Of a DNA stretch of 42,875 nucleotides, positions 24,384 through 32,154 are shown one piece after another. Position numbers and translations under genes: made by a program. Under the pieces are notes generated by a model, which was given only the letters and a program-made list of their open reading frames with translations, had not been told where the DNA came from and ran no database searches. The stretch spans positions 1 through 42,875 of the forward strand of contig JAISFR010000128.1 of the NCBI GenBank assembly GCA_031263565.1, written 5' to 3'. The first letter of the stretch is position 1. Each line of letters begins with the position of its first letter. This DNA comes from Candidatus Adiutrix sp. (GTDB lineage: Bacteria > Desulfobacterota > Desulfarculia > Adiutricales > Adiutricaceae).

Positions 24384-25304
24384 ATGCCCGCCCTGACCTG
24401 GAACGGAGAGGCCGGGCCCGGCTGTCGCTGGCCCCGGGCCCTGGGCCCGGGTTCCGTGCTGGGGCTCTTCGCCCCGGCCCACACTTTCGACCGGCGGGAA
24501 ATGGAACGCGGGGCGGCCGTGCTTAAGTCCTGGGGGCTGGAAGTCAGAATTCCGAAAGGGCTTTTCCGCCGCCGGGGCTATCTGGCCGGCGACGACCAAA
24601 GCCGCCTGGGGCTTTTCGCCGAACTGATGGAGGACCCCGAGGTCGACGGCCTGATGGCCGTGCGCGGCGGTTACGGCTGCCAGCGTCTGCTGCCTTTTTT
24701 GGCCGGGCGTTGGCGGGCCTGGCCGGCCAAGCCGATTTTCGGCTTCTCCGACCTGACGGCCCTGCACCTGGCCAGGCTGGCCGCCTCCGGAGTCATCGGC
24801 TTCCACGGGCCGGTGCTGGTTTCCCTGGGCAAAAGCGATCCCCGCCGGAGCGCCGACCGGCTGAGCCGTTCCGATCTGAAAAAAACGCTTTTATCGGGGA
24901 AGCCCGCGGGGGGCTGGACGTTTTCGGAGCGGCAGGCATTAAGGCCCGGGCGGGCTGTCGGCCCCCTCCTGGGCGGCAACCTGACCCTGGTGACCGCCCT
25001 TTTGGCCTCCCCCTGGCGGCCCGACTTCGAGGGGGCCATTCTGATGCTGGAAGAAGTGGACGAAGCGCCCTACCGCCTGGACCGGCTGCTGGTCACCCTG
25101 CGCCAGAGCCCGGTCTGGTCCCGGGCCGCCGCCCTGGTTTTGGGCCGCTTCAGCGATTGCGGCCCGAAGTCCGAGATCCGGCGGCTGCTGCGCGAGGCGG
25201 CCGATGATTTTCCCGGCCGCCCGGTGATCTGGGGCGCGCCCTTCGGGCATCTGAGCCGCAACCGCCTCTTCCCCTTAGGGGCCCTGGCGGTCCTGGAAGC
25301 CTGA
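24384..25304 (+). CDS. ldcA: LD-carboxypeptidase (peptidase family S66)
   Basis: LdcA removes the terminal D-alanine from murein tetrapeptides in the cytoplasm during cell-wall recycling. The Ser-Glu-His triad of S66 enzymes can be placed: Ser122 in FGFSDLTAL, Glu223 in MLEEVDEAP, and His289 in GAPFGH. The VRGGYGCQRLL segment (93-103) is the conserved substrate-side loop. Length (306) matches E. coli LdcA (304). The first 20 residues are not family-like, so translation may start slightly later than ATG 24384, for example near VLGLFAPA. The gene begins two bases after the coaX stop. Its place after glmM adds a recycling enzyme to a wall-precursor operon. Confidence 0.9.
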   Translation: MPALTWNGEAGPGCRWPRALGPGSVLGLFAPAHTFDRREMERGAAVLKSWGLEVRIPKGLFRRRGYLAGDDQSRLGLFAELMEDPEVDGLMAVRGGYGCQRLLPFLAGRWRAWPAKPIFGFSDLTALHLARLAASGVIGFHGPVLVSLGKSDPRRSADRLSRSDLKKTLLSGKPAGGWTFSERQALRPGRAVGPLLGGNLTLVTALLASPWRPDFEGAILMLEEVDEAPYRLDRLLVTLRQSPVWSRAAALVLGRFSDCGPKSEIRRLLREAADDFPGRPVIWGAPFGHLSRNRLFPLGALAVLEA

Positions 25305-25375
25305 GGGCCGGCCCGGCCCTGACCCGGGGGAAGCTTCCGGCTGCCGAAGAGCCCGGTCGGCCAATTCGTCCCCTG

Positions 25376-25403
25376 CCGGGCAAAAATCGCCCTTTGTGCC
25401 CGG
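25376..25403. terminator. Inverted repeat between convergent ldcA and modC
   Basis: CCGGGCA (25376-25382) and TGCCCGG (25397-25403) can pair across a 14-base loop. A second GC hairpin (AGGGCCG/CGGCCCT) lies right after the ldcA stop. Both are between convergent genes, where a bidirectional terminator would be expected, but neither has a U-tract. Confidence 0.35.
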
Positions 25404-25432
25404 CTACGACCAGAGCACTTGAAGATGGAAAG

Positions 25433-26119
25433 CTACTTTGAGAATCGCTGCCGGCCGGCTTCGACGACGGCCGGCAGCCCCGGCCGGGTCAGGCGCATCA
25501 GGGTGTCGGCCAGGCGCTCGATTTCATCCTGGGCGTGGCTGACGTAGACGATGGGCAGGGTCAGCTCGCGCAGGCTTTCCAGGTAGGGCATTATTTCTTC
25601 TTTGCGGTCCCGGTCCAGGGCGGCCAGGGGTTCGTCCAGCAGCAGCACTTCGGGGCCGGCGGCCAGGGCCCTGGCCAGGGCCGTGCGCTGCCTTTCGCCG
25701 CCGGACAGGGTTTCGGGCTTCCGGTCCATCAGGTGGCCGATGCCCAAAATGGCGATAAAGCGGTCCAGGTCCAGCTGGCTCTGGCCGCCCCGGCGGCAGC
25801 GCCGCCGGGCTCCGTAATCCAGATTGCGGCGCACGGTGAGATGGGGAAAGAGGCTGGCCTCCTGAAAAACATAGGCCAAAGGGCGTTTATGGGTGGGCAG
25901 GAAGAATTTCCCGTCCTGCCAGGGGCGGCCGTTGACCGTCAGCCGGCCCCGGGGCCTCTCCAGGCCGGCCAGGCAGCGCAGGAAGGTGGTTTTCCCGGCC
26001 CCGGAAGGGCCGGTCACCGCGGTTATGCCCCGGCCCGGCAGGGCCAGGTTGAAATGAAAATCGAGACGGCCGCCGCCCGGTTCGGGAAAGCTGAGCCTGA
26101 GGTCGGCTTCGATGCTCAT
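25433..26119 (-). CDS. modC: Molybdate ABC transporter ATPase, short form
   Basis: ModC hydrolyses ATP to drive molybdate (or tungstate) import through ModB. The 228-residue protein has Walker [10 protein letters not shown] (37-45), the Q-loop in [11 protein letters not shown], signature LSGGERQR, Walker [13 protein letters not shown] and H-loop [21 protein letters not shown] is typical of ModC. Usual ModC proteins are about 350 residues, with a C-terminal TOBE/Mop domain that binds oxyanion; this one ends right after the ATPase domain. The start overlaps the modB stop by four bases. Confidence 0.9.
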   Translation of the reverse strand: MSIEADLRLSFPEPGGGRLDFHFNLALPGRGITAVTGPSGAGKTTFLRCLAGLERPRGRLTVNGRPWQDGKFFLPTHKRPLAYVFQEASLFPHLTVRRNLDYGARRRCRRGGQSQLDLDRFIAILGIGHLMDRKPETLSGGERQRTALARALAAGPEVLLLDEPLAALDRDRKEEIMPYLESLRELTLPIVYVSHAQDEIERLADTLMRLTRPGLPAVVEAGRQRFSK

Positions 26120-26808
26120 ATCCGCCCCTGGGCGAATTTTTCCCGCCGGGGTTTGAGTATCTGCAGAACCAGCATGGCGGCTACGGAGAAAAAGACCATG
26201 CCCCCGGCCAGAACGTGGGCCCGGGCGTATTCGATGGTCTCGACATAGACGTAGATCTGCATCGACAGAACCCGGGTCACGTTGGGTATGTTGCCGCCGA
26301 TCATCAGCACCACCCCGAATTCCCCTATGGTGTGGGCGAAGCCCATGACCGCGGCCGTCAGAAAGGCCGGCCGGGTCTGGGGCACGATGACCGTCAGAAA
26401 GGCGTCCAGGGGTCCGGCGCCCAGGGTGGCCGCCGCTTCCAGGGGACGTTCCCCCAGGGCTTCAAAGGCGTTCTGCAGCGGCTGAACCACAAACGGCAGG
26501 GAAAAAATGACCGAGGCCGTCACCAGGCCGGAAAAGGTGAAGGGCAGAAGCCGGAAGCCCAGTTGGCCGAAAAGCCGGCCCACCGGCCCGAAGGGACCCA
26601 AAAAGACCAAAAGGTAAAAGCCCAGCACCGTGGGCGGCAGCACCAGGGGCATGGTCACTACCGCCCCGCAGAAGCGCCGCCACCAGCCTTCCCCCCGGCT
26701 GAGCCACCAGGCCAGGGGCGCGCCGACAGCCAGGGTCAGAACCGTGGTCACTGAAGCCAGCTTCAGCGACAGGCGGATGGCGCTCCAGTCTTCGGGGGTG
26801 AGCAGCAT
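26116..26808 (-). CDS. modB: Molybdate ABC transporter permease
   Basis: This is an inner-membrane permease of 230 residues with about five hydrophobic helices. The coupling-loop motif that docks on ModC is visible as [46 protein letters not shown] is characteristic of ModB and CysT-type oxyanion permeases. I chose ATG at 26808, since [18 protein letters not shown] is the normal ModB N-terminus. An in-frame start at 26925 would add 39 atypical residues overlapping the hairpin at 26846-26874. modB overlaps modC by four bases and lies 149 bases after modA. Confidence 0.94.
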   Translation of the reverse strand: MLLTPEDWSAIRLSLKLASVTTVLTLAVGAPLAWWLSRGEGWWRRFCGAVVTMPLVLPPTVLGFYLLVFLGPFGPVGRLFGQLGFRLLPFTFSGLVTASVIFSLPFVVQPLQNAFEALGERPLEAAATLGAGPLDAFLTVIVPQTRPAFLTAAVMGFAHTIGEFGVVLMIGGNIPNVTRVLSMQIYVYVETIEYARAHVLAGGMVFFSVAAMLVLQILKPRREKFAQGRI

Positions 26809-26845
26809 GCTGAATTGTTCCGGGCCCTGGGGGGGAATTAATAAA

Positions 26846-26874
26846 CCGGAGAGGCCCGAACAAGACCTCTCCGG
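26846..26874 (-). terminator. Hairpin between modA and modB
   Basis: Perfect nine-base arms (26846-26854 and 26866-26874, CCGGAGAGG/CCTCTCCGG) enclose an 11-base loop. On the minus strand the stem is followed by TTTATTAATT. It could be a partial terminator or an mRNA-stabilising element that yields more binding protein (ModA) than transporter, a common device in ABC operons. Confidence 0.55.
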
Positions 26875-26957
26875 CGCTTGCCAACGCGTTTTGTTTTTAC
26901 CTGAGGAGACACCACGCGGCGACATCGGTCGGCGCGCCCGGCGGGCGGCTGAAAGTT

Positions 26958-27719
26958 TTACGGCAGGGTATAGCCGTAGGACAGAATTATTTCTCTGGCT
27001 TTGGGGCTGTTCTTCAGATAGTCGGCAAAGGCCTGAACCACGGCGTTGTCGGCCGCGCTTTTGAGGATGACCGCGTCCTGAAGAATCGGCGAATAGAGAT
27101 CGGCGGGCACCAGCCAGACCGAACCCCGGCTCAACTGCCCGTCGCGGCAGACCTGGGACCAGGCGATCAGCCCCAGTTCGGCCTGGCCGCTTTCGGTCAA
27201 CTGGAAGGCCTGGCCGATATTGTTGCCGGTGACGATGCGCTGGGCGCTCTGCAGAGGCGCGGTCAGTTTCCAGGCGTCCAGGAGTTCATAGGCGGCCGCG
27301 CCGTAGGGCGCCAGTTTGGGATCGGCCACCGCCAGGAACTTGAACTGGTCGCCTTTCAGCACTTCGCCCTGAGAGTCGACATAGCCTTCCCGGGCCGACC
27401 AGAGGGCCAGGGCGCCCTGGGCGTAGGTGAAGCGGCTGCCGGGCTTGGCGCCGCCTTCCTCTTCCAGCTTGGCCGGGGTCGCGGAGTCGGCGGCCAGAAG
27501 CAGGGTGAAGGGCGCCCCGTTTTTGATCTGCGCGTAAAAATTGCCGGTGGAGTCGAAGGACAGCACGGCGCGGTGCCCGGTCTCTTTTTCGAATTCCGCG
27601 GCAATGTCCTTGGAGGGCGCGGTAAAGTTGGCGGCCACGGCCACCTGAAATTCGTCGGCCAGGGCGGCCGCCGGGCAGGCCAGAAGAAGCGAGGCCAGAA
27701 GCAGAACTAGTTTTTTCAT
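26958..27719 (-). CDS. modA: Molybdate-binding periplasmic protein
   Basis: ModA captures molybdate or tungstate in the periplasm and delivers it to ModBC. The 253-residue protein has a Sec signal peptide ([20 protein letters not shown]). The mature protein has the ModA opening [52 protein letters not shown] and [19 protein letters not shown] at 27719 has a perfect GGAGGAAAC spacing; an upstream in-frame start at 27788 would precede the signal peptide with 23 extra residues and is rejected. It is first in modABC and divergent from an HTH-PBP regulator. Confidence 0.94.
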   Translation of the reverse strand: MKKLVLLLASLLLACPAAALADEFQVAVAANFTAPSKDIAAEFEKETGHRAVLSFDSTGNFYAQIKNGAPFTLLLAADSATPAKLEEEGGAKPGSRFTYAQGALALWSAREGYVDSQGEVLKGDQFKFLAVADPKLAPYGAAAYELLDAWKLTAPLQSAQRIVTGNNIGQAFQLTESGQAELGLIAWSQVCRDGQLSRGSVWLVPADLYSPILQDAVILKSAADNAVVQAFADYLKNSPKAREIILSYGYTLP

Positions 27720-27853
27720 GTTTCCTCCGCGGGAATCGTTAATTGCCGGCAAAGCCTTTCGGCCGCTGAAAATCGGCGGCGCATTCAAACAGGTCAGGCT
27801 GGGATGAAAAACAACCAGAACGCCGCACGGCCTGAGATGTTTTTTGGCTAAGT

Positions 27854-27874
27854 TAGAACGAAACGTGCTATATT
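27854..27874. promoter_or_regulatory. Candidate operator and regulator promoter in the modA/regulator divide
   Basis: The 17-base near-palindrome TAGAACG-AAA-CGTGCTA (27854-27870; six of seven positions pair) overlaps a TGC-TATATT extended -10 for the plus-strand regulator (TATATT 27869-27874). The 262-base divergent region is AT-rich around it. The position suits a site where the HTH-PBP protein controls both directions. It does not look like the E. coli ModE box. Confidence 0.45.
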
Positions 27875-27981
27875 GTCATTGCTCGTCATTTTTTATCAAG
27901 TTTAGCCCAAGGACGGAATTCTGTCAAGGCCTTTGTGGCCCTGGCCGTTCCTGTCCGGGGCTCTTATGGAGTTCTTGAAAC

Positions 27982-28926
27982 ATGCCGGAAAGAGACAACA
28001 ACAGCGCCCTGACGGCCCCGGAAGTGGCCGACATGTTAAAAATCGCCAAAAATACGGTTTATGAGCTGATCAAACGGGGCGAAATCAATTGCTACAAAGT
28101 GGGCCGCAAAGTCCGCTTCACCCGGGCCGATGTGGAGCAATACATAGCCCGGGCCCGCCAGGGGCTGGCCGTCTTTGAAGAGCGGGCCCCGGAGCGGGCC
28201 ATGCCCCGTTTCGACCGGGAAGGCGGTTTCATTATTGCCGGCCAGGACGTCATGCTGGATATCCTGTCGCATTATCTGGCCCGGCATCCCTGGGGGCGGC
28301 CGGCCTTAAGGGCCCACATCGGCAGCTACAACGGCCTGACCGCCCTGTACCGGGGCGAGGTGCAGGCGGCCAGCGTCCATCTGTGGGACGGCGACAGCGG
28401 CGAATACAACCGCCCCTACGTCCGGCGCCTCCTGCCGGGCATCCGGACCCTGATCATCCGTCTGACCCTGAGAACCCAGGGGCTTTACGTGGCCGCCGGC
28501 AACCCCCGGAAAATAGAGGGCTGGGCGGATTTCGGCCGCCAGGATCTGACCATGATCAACCGGGAACTGGGGGCCGGCTCCCGGGTGCTCCTCGATGAGC
28601 ACCTTCGCCTGAGAGGCCTTTCGAGCCGCGACATCCGCGGCTACGAAAGGGAGGGCCAGTCGCACCACGCCGTGGCTTCGGCCGTCGGCCGGGGCGAGGC
28701 CGACCTGGCCGTAGGCCATCAGAAGGCCGCCGAGCAGGTCTCCGGCCTGGACTTCATACCTCTTCAAAAAGAGCAGTATGACCTGGTGCTCAAGAAGGAT
28801 GATCTGAACCGGCCGATGGTCCGGGCCTTGATGGAAATTTTGCGTTCGACCGACTTCCGCAGGGAATTTGAGCCCATGGCCGGCTATGACCTCTCCGGCC
28901 TGGGGGAAATCGTGGCCGAAACCTGA
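27982..28926 (+). CDS. HTH regulator fused to a PBP-like ligand domain, probable molybdate-responsive regulator
   Basis: The 314-residue protein has an N-terminal excisionase/MerR-type helix-turn-helix (LTAPEVADMLKIAKNTVYELIKRG, about 10-33, through FTRADVEQYI). A domain of about 220 residues resembling periplasmic molybdate-binding proteins but without a signal peptide (PBP_like family) follows, including HIGSYNGLTALYRGEVQAASVHLWD and HHAVASAVGRGEADLAVG. Such one-component proteins bind a ligand in the cytoplasm and control DNA. Its divergent position to modABC supports molybdate or tungstate as ligand; that is inference. An alternative is a cofactor-related regulator not tied to modABC. Confidence 0.85.
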   Translation: MPERDNNSALTAPEVADMLKIAKNTVYELIKRGEINCYKVGRKVRFTRADVEQYIARARQGLAVFEERAPERAMPRFDREGGFIIAGQDVMLDILSHYLARHPWGRPALRAHIGSYNGLTALYRGEVQAASVHLWDGDSGEYNRPYVRRLLPGIRTLIIRLTLRTQGLYVAAGNPRKIEGWADFGRQDLTMINRELGAGSRVLLDEHLRLRGLSSRDIRGYEREGQSHHAVASAVGRGEADLAVGHQKAAEQVSGLDFIPLQKEQYDLVLKKDDLNRPMVRALMEILRSTDFRREFEPMAGYDLSGLGEIVAET

Positions 28927-28949
28927 TAGGCAAAACGAGATAAAAGTTG

Positions 28950-28955
28950 TATAAT
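28950..28955 (+). promoter_or_regulatory. Candidate -10 element upstream of the receiver-TPR gene
   Basis: A perfect TATAAT lies about 120 bases before the chosen start. The -35 position (TAGGCA at 28927-28932, 17-base spacing) is poor, so an activator or a different sigma factor could be involved. Confidence 0.35.
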
Positions 28956-29073
28956 GGGCCTGGCTTTCCGAACCGCCGCCCGTCCCCCCGGCCGGCCGGG
29001 GGCTGATTGACGGGGAAGCGCTGAAGCATCTGGCAGGCAACTTCCGCCACCCGGCGGCTTGAGGACAGGGCAT

Positions 29074-30147
29074 ATGGCGGAGGCGGACAGGCCGGCCGGC
29101 CGGGAGAATTCCCGGCGGACGGACAAAGGACAAATAACCATTTTGCTGGTCGATCCGGCCAACCAGACCCTGGACCACAATGCCGCGCTCTTGCAGGAAA
29201 TGGGTTTTTTCAATCATCTGCAGGCTGAAAACGGCTCGGAAGCCTTGGCCATGGTCAATAATTTCGAGCCGGAAATGGTTGTGGCCCAGCAGAACACCCC
29301 TCTGATAAACGGTCTGAGTCTCCTGAGGCTGGTGCGGGAACAGGACAGCCCGGAAGAGGAGACCCTCTTTGTGCTCTACGGCGAAAATCTGACCAGTCTC
29401 CAGGTGGCCCAGGCCGGGCGGGTGGGGGCCAACGCCATCATCCTGACCCCCTGCGACGACGAAAGCTTCAAGGGCAGGATCCAGGAGGCCATCTATCCGC
29501 CCCCGGCGCCGGAAGACGAGAAGGCGGAGGAATTATTCGACCTCAGCGTCAACCAGATCCAGGAAGGCCGGCTCGATCAGGCCCTGGAGACCTGCCAGAG
29601 CATCCTGGAGATCCACGACAACTCCGAAGTCTACTACAACATGGGCTACATCAAGAGCCGGAAAGGCGATCTGGAGGGGGCCCTGGCCTGTTTTCGCCGG
29701 GCCACCGTCATCAACGGCCATCACGCCAAGGCCCATCAGCAGATGGGGCTCATTTACCAGAAACTGGGCCGGGAGGAGGAAGCCCGGGCCAGCCTGGAAC
29801 TGGCCGCCGAAATCCACATGGAACGCAACCAGAACAGCGAGGCCGAAGAGATCTTCAACACGGTTCTGGCCCTGAAGCCTTCCACGACCAACGTCTACAA
29901 CAGCCTGGGGATAATTTACCGCCGCCAGGGACGCCTGGAAGAGGCTCTGAAGGCCTACGGCAAGGCCCTGAAAGTTCATAAAGACGATGAATACATTTAC
30001 TTCAACATCGCCCGGGTCCACCTGGACATGGGCAGTTCACTGGCCGCCCAGGACTATCTGCGGCAGGCTCTGAAAATAAACCCGGATTTCCCGGCGGCCG
30101 GCGATCTCCTGCGGGCCACGGAACTGGGCCTGAAAATCAATATCTGA
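29074..30147 (+). CDS. Degenerate receiver domain plus TPR repeats
   Basis: This 357-residue cytoplasmic protein starts with a CheY-like fold (about 20-140: ITILLVDPANQ, MVVAQQNTPLINGLSLLRLVRE) and continues with about five TPR units (from residue 150; for example EVYYNMGYIKSRKGDLEGALACF and NVYNSLGIIYRRQGRLEEALKAY). The phospho-acceptor Asp position is Gln72, the conserved Lys is Thr125, and only one acidic-pocket Asp (27) remains. It is therefore a pseudo-receiver that should not be phosphorylated, probably an adaptor. ATG at 29074 is favoured over TTG at 29059. The next gene encodes a PilZ protein, suggesting a shared surface or motility pathway. Confidence 0.85.
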   Translation: MAEADRPAGRENSRRTDKGQITILLVDPANQTLDHNAALLQEMGFFNHLQAENGSEALAMVNNFEPEMVVAQQNTPLINGLSLLRLVREQDSPEEETLFVLYGENLTSLQVAQAGRVGANAIILTPCDDESFKGRIQEAIYPPPAPEDEKAEELFDLSVNQIQEGRLDQALETCQSILEIHDNSEVYYNMGYIKSRKGDLEGALACFRRATVINGHHAKAHQQMGLIYQKLGREEEARASLELAAEIHMERNQNSEAEEIFNTVLALKPSTTNVYNSLGIIYRRQGRLEEALKAYGKALKVHKDDEYIYFNIARVHLDMGSSLAAQDYLRQALKINPDFPAAGDLLRATELGLKINI

Positions 30148-30204
30148 AGCGGATAATCCAGAAAAGGCCGCCGCCGCCGCGGGCCGGCCCCGGCGAGGCT
30201 GAAA

Positions 30205-30894
30205 TTGTCTGAACGAAAACCTTTGTCACCGGATGTTTTGATCTGCGGCACCAGTATCCGGCTGCTGGCCCTGGAAACCACCAAATCCAAATGGACCACT
30301 ATTTTCATAGGTTCCCGGCCGGGCCGCTATTTGATCGTGGAAATGCCCAAAGTGGCCGGGGCCCCGGTCAAGCTGGATGACGGCACCCGCTGGTCGGCCA
30401 ATTTCATCAGCAAGGGGGCGGTCCACAGCTTCAACACCGAAGTGCTGGGCTACACCTACCGCCTGACGCCCCTGCTTTTCCTGGGCTATCCGGCGGAGAC
30501 CGTGGTGGCCAACCTCCGCACCGAAAAGAGATACCCGGTCAATATCCCGATCATCTACAAAGTGCTCAGCACGCCGCCCCTTCTGGCGGCCGAAGAGGAG
30601 GCGGCCGCGGCCGCCGACCACGGGCCGCTGAAAGCCCTGGTGGTCGATATTTCCGAAGGCGGCTTCATGGCGGTCAGCCCTTCGCCCCTGGCCCCGGAGA
30701 CGGTTATCGAGGCCGCCTTCTATCTGCCCAAAGAGGAACCCATCAGCGGCATCAACGCCGTGGTCCGGGCCTGCCGGGGCAAACCCGGCGGCTATTTTAT
30801 CGGGCTGGCCTGCAGCCAGTCCAACCAGCCGAAGGTGATCAGCCGCCTGGCCGACCTGATCGCCGGCATAGAAAATATGCCCCTGAGGCTTTAG
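30205..30894 (+). CDS. PilZ-domain c-di-GMP-binding protein
   Basis: This 229-residue two-domain protein resembles YcgR. An N-terminal beta-rich domain (about 10-105) includes YLIVEMPKVAGAPV, SANFISKG and YRLTPLLFLGYP. The PilZ domain opens with RTEKRYPVNIP, matching the c-di-GMP-binding RxxxR, followed by VVDISEGGFMAVS, matching the D/NxSxxG motif. Both binding motifs are intact, so it should bind c-di-GMP. An Ala/Glu-rich linker breaks the PilZ domain near residues 130-145. The TTG start has GAGG seven bases upstream. No flagellar gene lies nearby, so the output may be type IV pili or exopolysaccharide rather than the flagellar brake. Confidence 0.9.
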   Translation: MSERKPLSPDVLICGTSIRLLALETTKSKWTTIFIGSRPGRYLIVEMPKVAGAPVKLDDGTRWSANFISKGAVHSFNTEVLGYTYRLTPLLFLGYPAETVVANLRTEKRYPVNIPIIYKVLSTPPLLAAEEEAAAAADHGPLKALVVDISEGGFMAVSPSPLAPETVIEAAFYLPKEEPISGINAVVRACRGKPGGYFIGLACSQSNQPKVISRLADLIAGIENMPLRL

Positions 30895-30931
30895 GGCTTC
30901 AATGCCGGGCGCATTATAAAACGAGGTATGG

Positions 30932-32140
30932 ATGATGAAGATTTCGAAGCCGGTTCTGCTTTTTGCCGTTCTCTGCCTGCTCTTGCCGACGGCCGCGGCG
31001 GCCGACGACGATCCGCCCAATAAACGCCACCCGGCCTACAGCCTGACCGGACGGGACGCCCCGTCGGCCACGTCGCCCCTGAACCCCAACTTTGTGGTGA
31101 CCGAGGAAGCCCGGCTTTCGGAAAGCGGTTTCTGGAGCAGCCCCTGGATCCCTGAAACCCTGGTGGGGCTAAGCGTGGCCGACCTGGACCAGGACGGGCG
31201 GAACGAAGTCATTTACGCTTCCAGCCGCAACGTCTATGTCGCCCAGGTCAACGGCCAGCGCCTCGATCAACTGGCCCGGTACAGCCTGCCGCCCACCGAG
31301 ACCATCATCTCCCTGGACACCTTCGACCTGGCCGGCGACGGGCGGCCGCTGATCATCTGCTCCAGCCAGAACGACAAAAAATTTCCCGCGGCCTTCATCC
31401 TGAGATACGGCGGCGGGGAACTGACCCCGGTGAGCAGCAACATCCCCTGGTTTCTCAGGGTGGTCGGGGCCCCCGGCGGCCGCTTCCTGGCCGGCCAGAA
31501 GGGGGGCAGCACCCGCACCGATTTCTACAGCGGCAGCGTCATGAGAATGAACTTCGACGGCTCCGGGGTCAAAAGCGCCGGTCAGGTGGGCCTGCCGCCC
31601 TTCGTCAATCTCTTTAATTTCACCCTCGGCCGCCTGGGCTCCGGCGGCGCCCAGGTGGTGGCCGCCATCAAGTTCCCCAGCGAGCACATCTTTCTTTTCG
31701 ACGGCCAGACCCGGGAGACGGAAACCCGTGAGGAATACGCCGGAACCATGAATTACATCGTGGCCCCCGGCGCCGGGGACAACGAAAGACGCGAATATCT
31801 GCCCGCCCGCATCCTGATCGCCGACATCGACGGCGACGGCCAGAACGAACTGATCGTGGCCAAAAACGACCGCGGGGGTGTGCCCTTTATGGGCAACCAG
31901 CGCGGTTTCTCCAGCGGGGCCATGCAGGCCTTCAAATACGTCAACCTCTCCCTGAGCCCTTTCTTCAGAAGCAGGGCCCTGCCCGGCCCGGGCGTGGATT
32001 ACGCCCTGGCCGATTTTAACAACGACGGCACCCCCGATCTGGTCGTGGCCGTGGTCACCGAACATAAAAGCGGCTTACTCAAAGACGGCCGCTCGCGCAT
32101 CGTCGCCTATGAGATCGGGCGCCCGGCCGGCGACCAGTAG
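30932..32140 (+). CDS. Secreted FG-GAP/VCBS repeat protein
   Basis: The 402-residue protein has a signal peptide (MKISKPVLLFAVLCLL through AAAADDD) and a beta-propeller-like body. At least four blades carry Ca2+-binding-loop-like motifs: VADLDQDGRNEV, TFDLAGDGRPLI, IADIDGDGQNEL and LADFNNDGTPDL. Such propellers mediate adhesion or protein-protein contacts outside the inner membrane. No enzyme domain is visible. A GAGG ribosome site precedes ATGATG. It follows the PilZ gene by 37 bases and ends 14 bases from a convergent gene. Confidence 0.85.
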   Translation: MMKISKPVLLFAVLCLLLPTAAAADDDPPNKRHPAYSLTGRDAPSATSPLNPNFVVTEEARLSESGFWSSPWIPETLVGLSVADLDQDGRNEVIYASSRNVYVAQVNGQRLDQLARYSLPPTETIISLDTFDLAGDGRPLIICSSQNDKKFPAAFILRYGGGELTPVSSNIPWFLRVVGAPGGRFLAGQKGGSTRTDFYSGSVMRMNFDGSGVKSAGQVGLPPFVNLFNFTLGRLGSGGAQVVAAIKFPSEHIFLFDGQTRETETREEYAGTMNYIVAPGAGDNERREYLPARILIADIDGDGQNELIVAKNDRGGVPFMGNQRGFSSGAMQAFKYVNLSLSPFFRSRALPGPGVDYALADFNNDGTPDLVVAVVTEHKSGLLKDGRSRIVAYEIGRPAGDQ

Positions 32141-32154
32141 AGCGCGGCCGGCGC

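Noticed and set aside
24660-24695. Cys99 in VRGGYGCQR as a replaced catalytic residue in LdcA
   Set aside because: The S66 nucleophile is the Ser of the GxSDxTA motif (Ser122 here), so the triad is complete. The position of Cys99 is variable in the family.
27720-27788. Moco-type riboswitch in the modA leader
   Set aside because: The short leader has small GC hairpins but not the conserved core or multi-helix layout of the known molybdenum-cofactor RNA.
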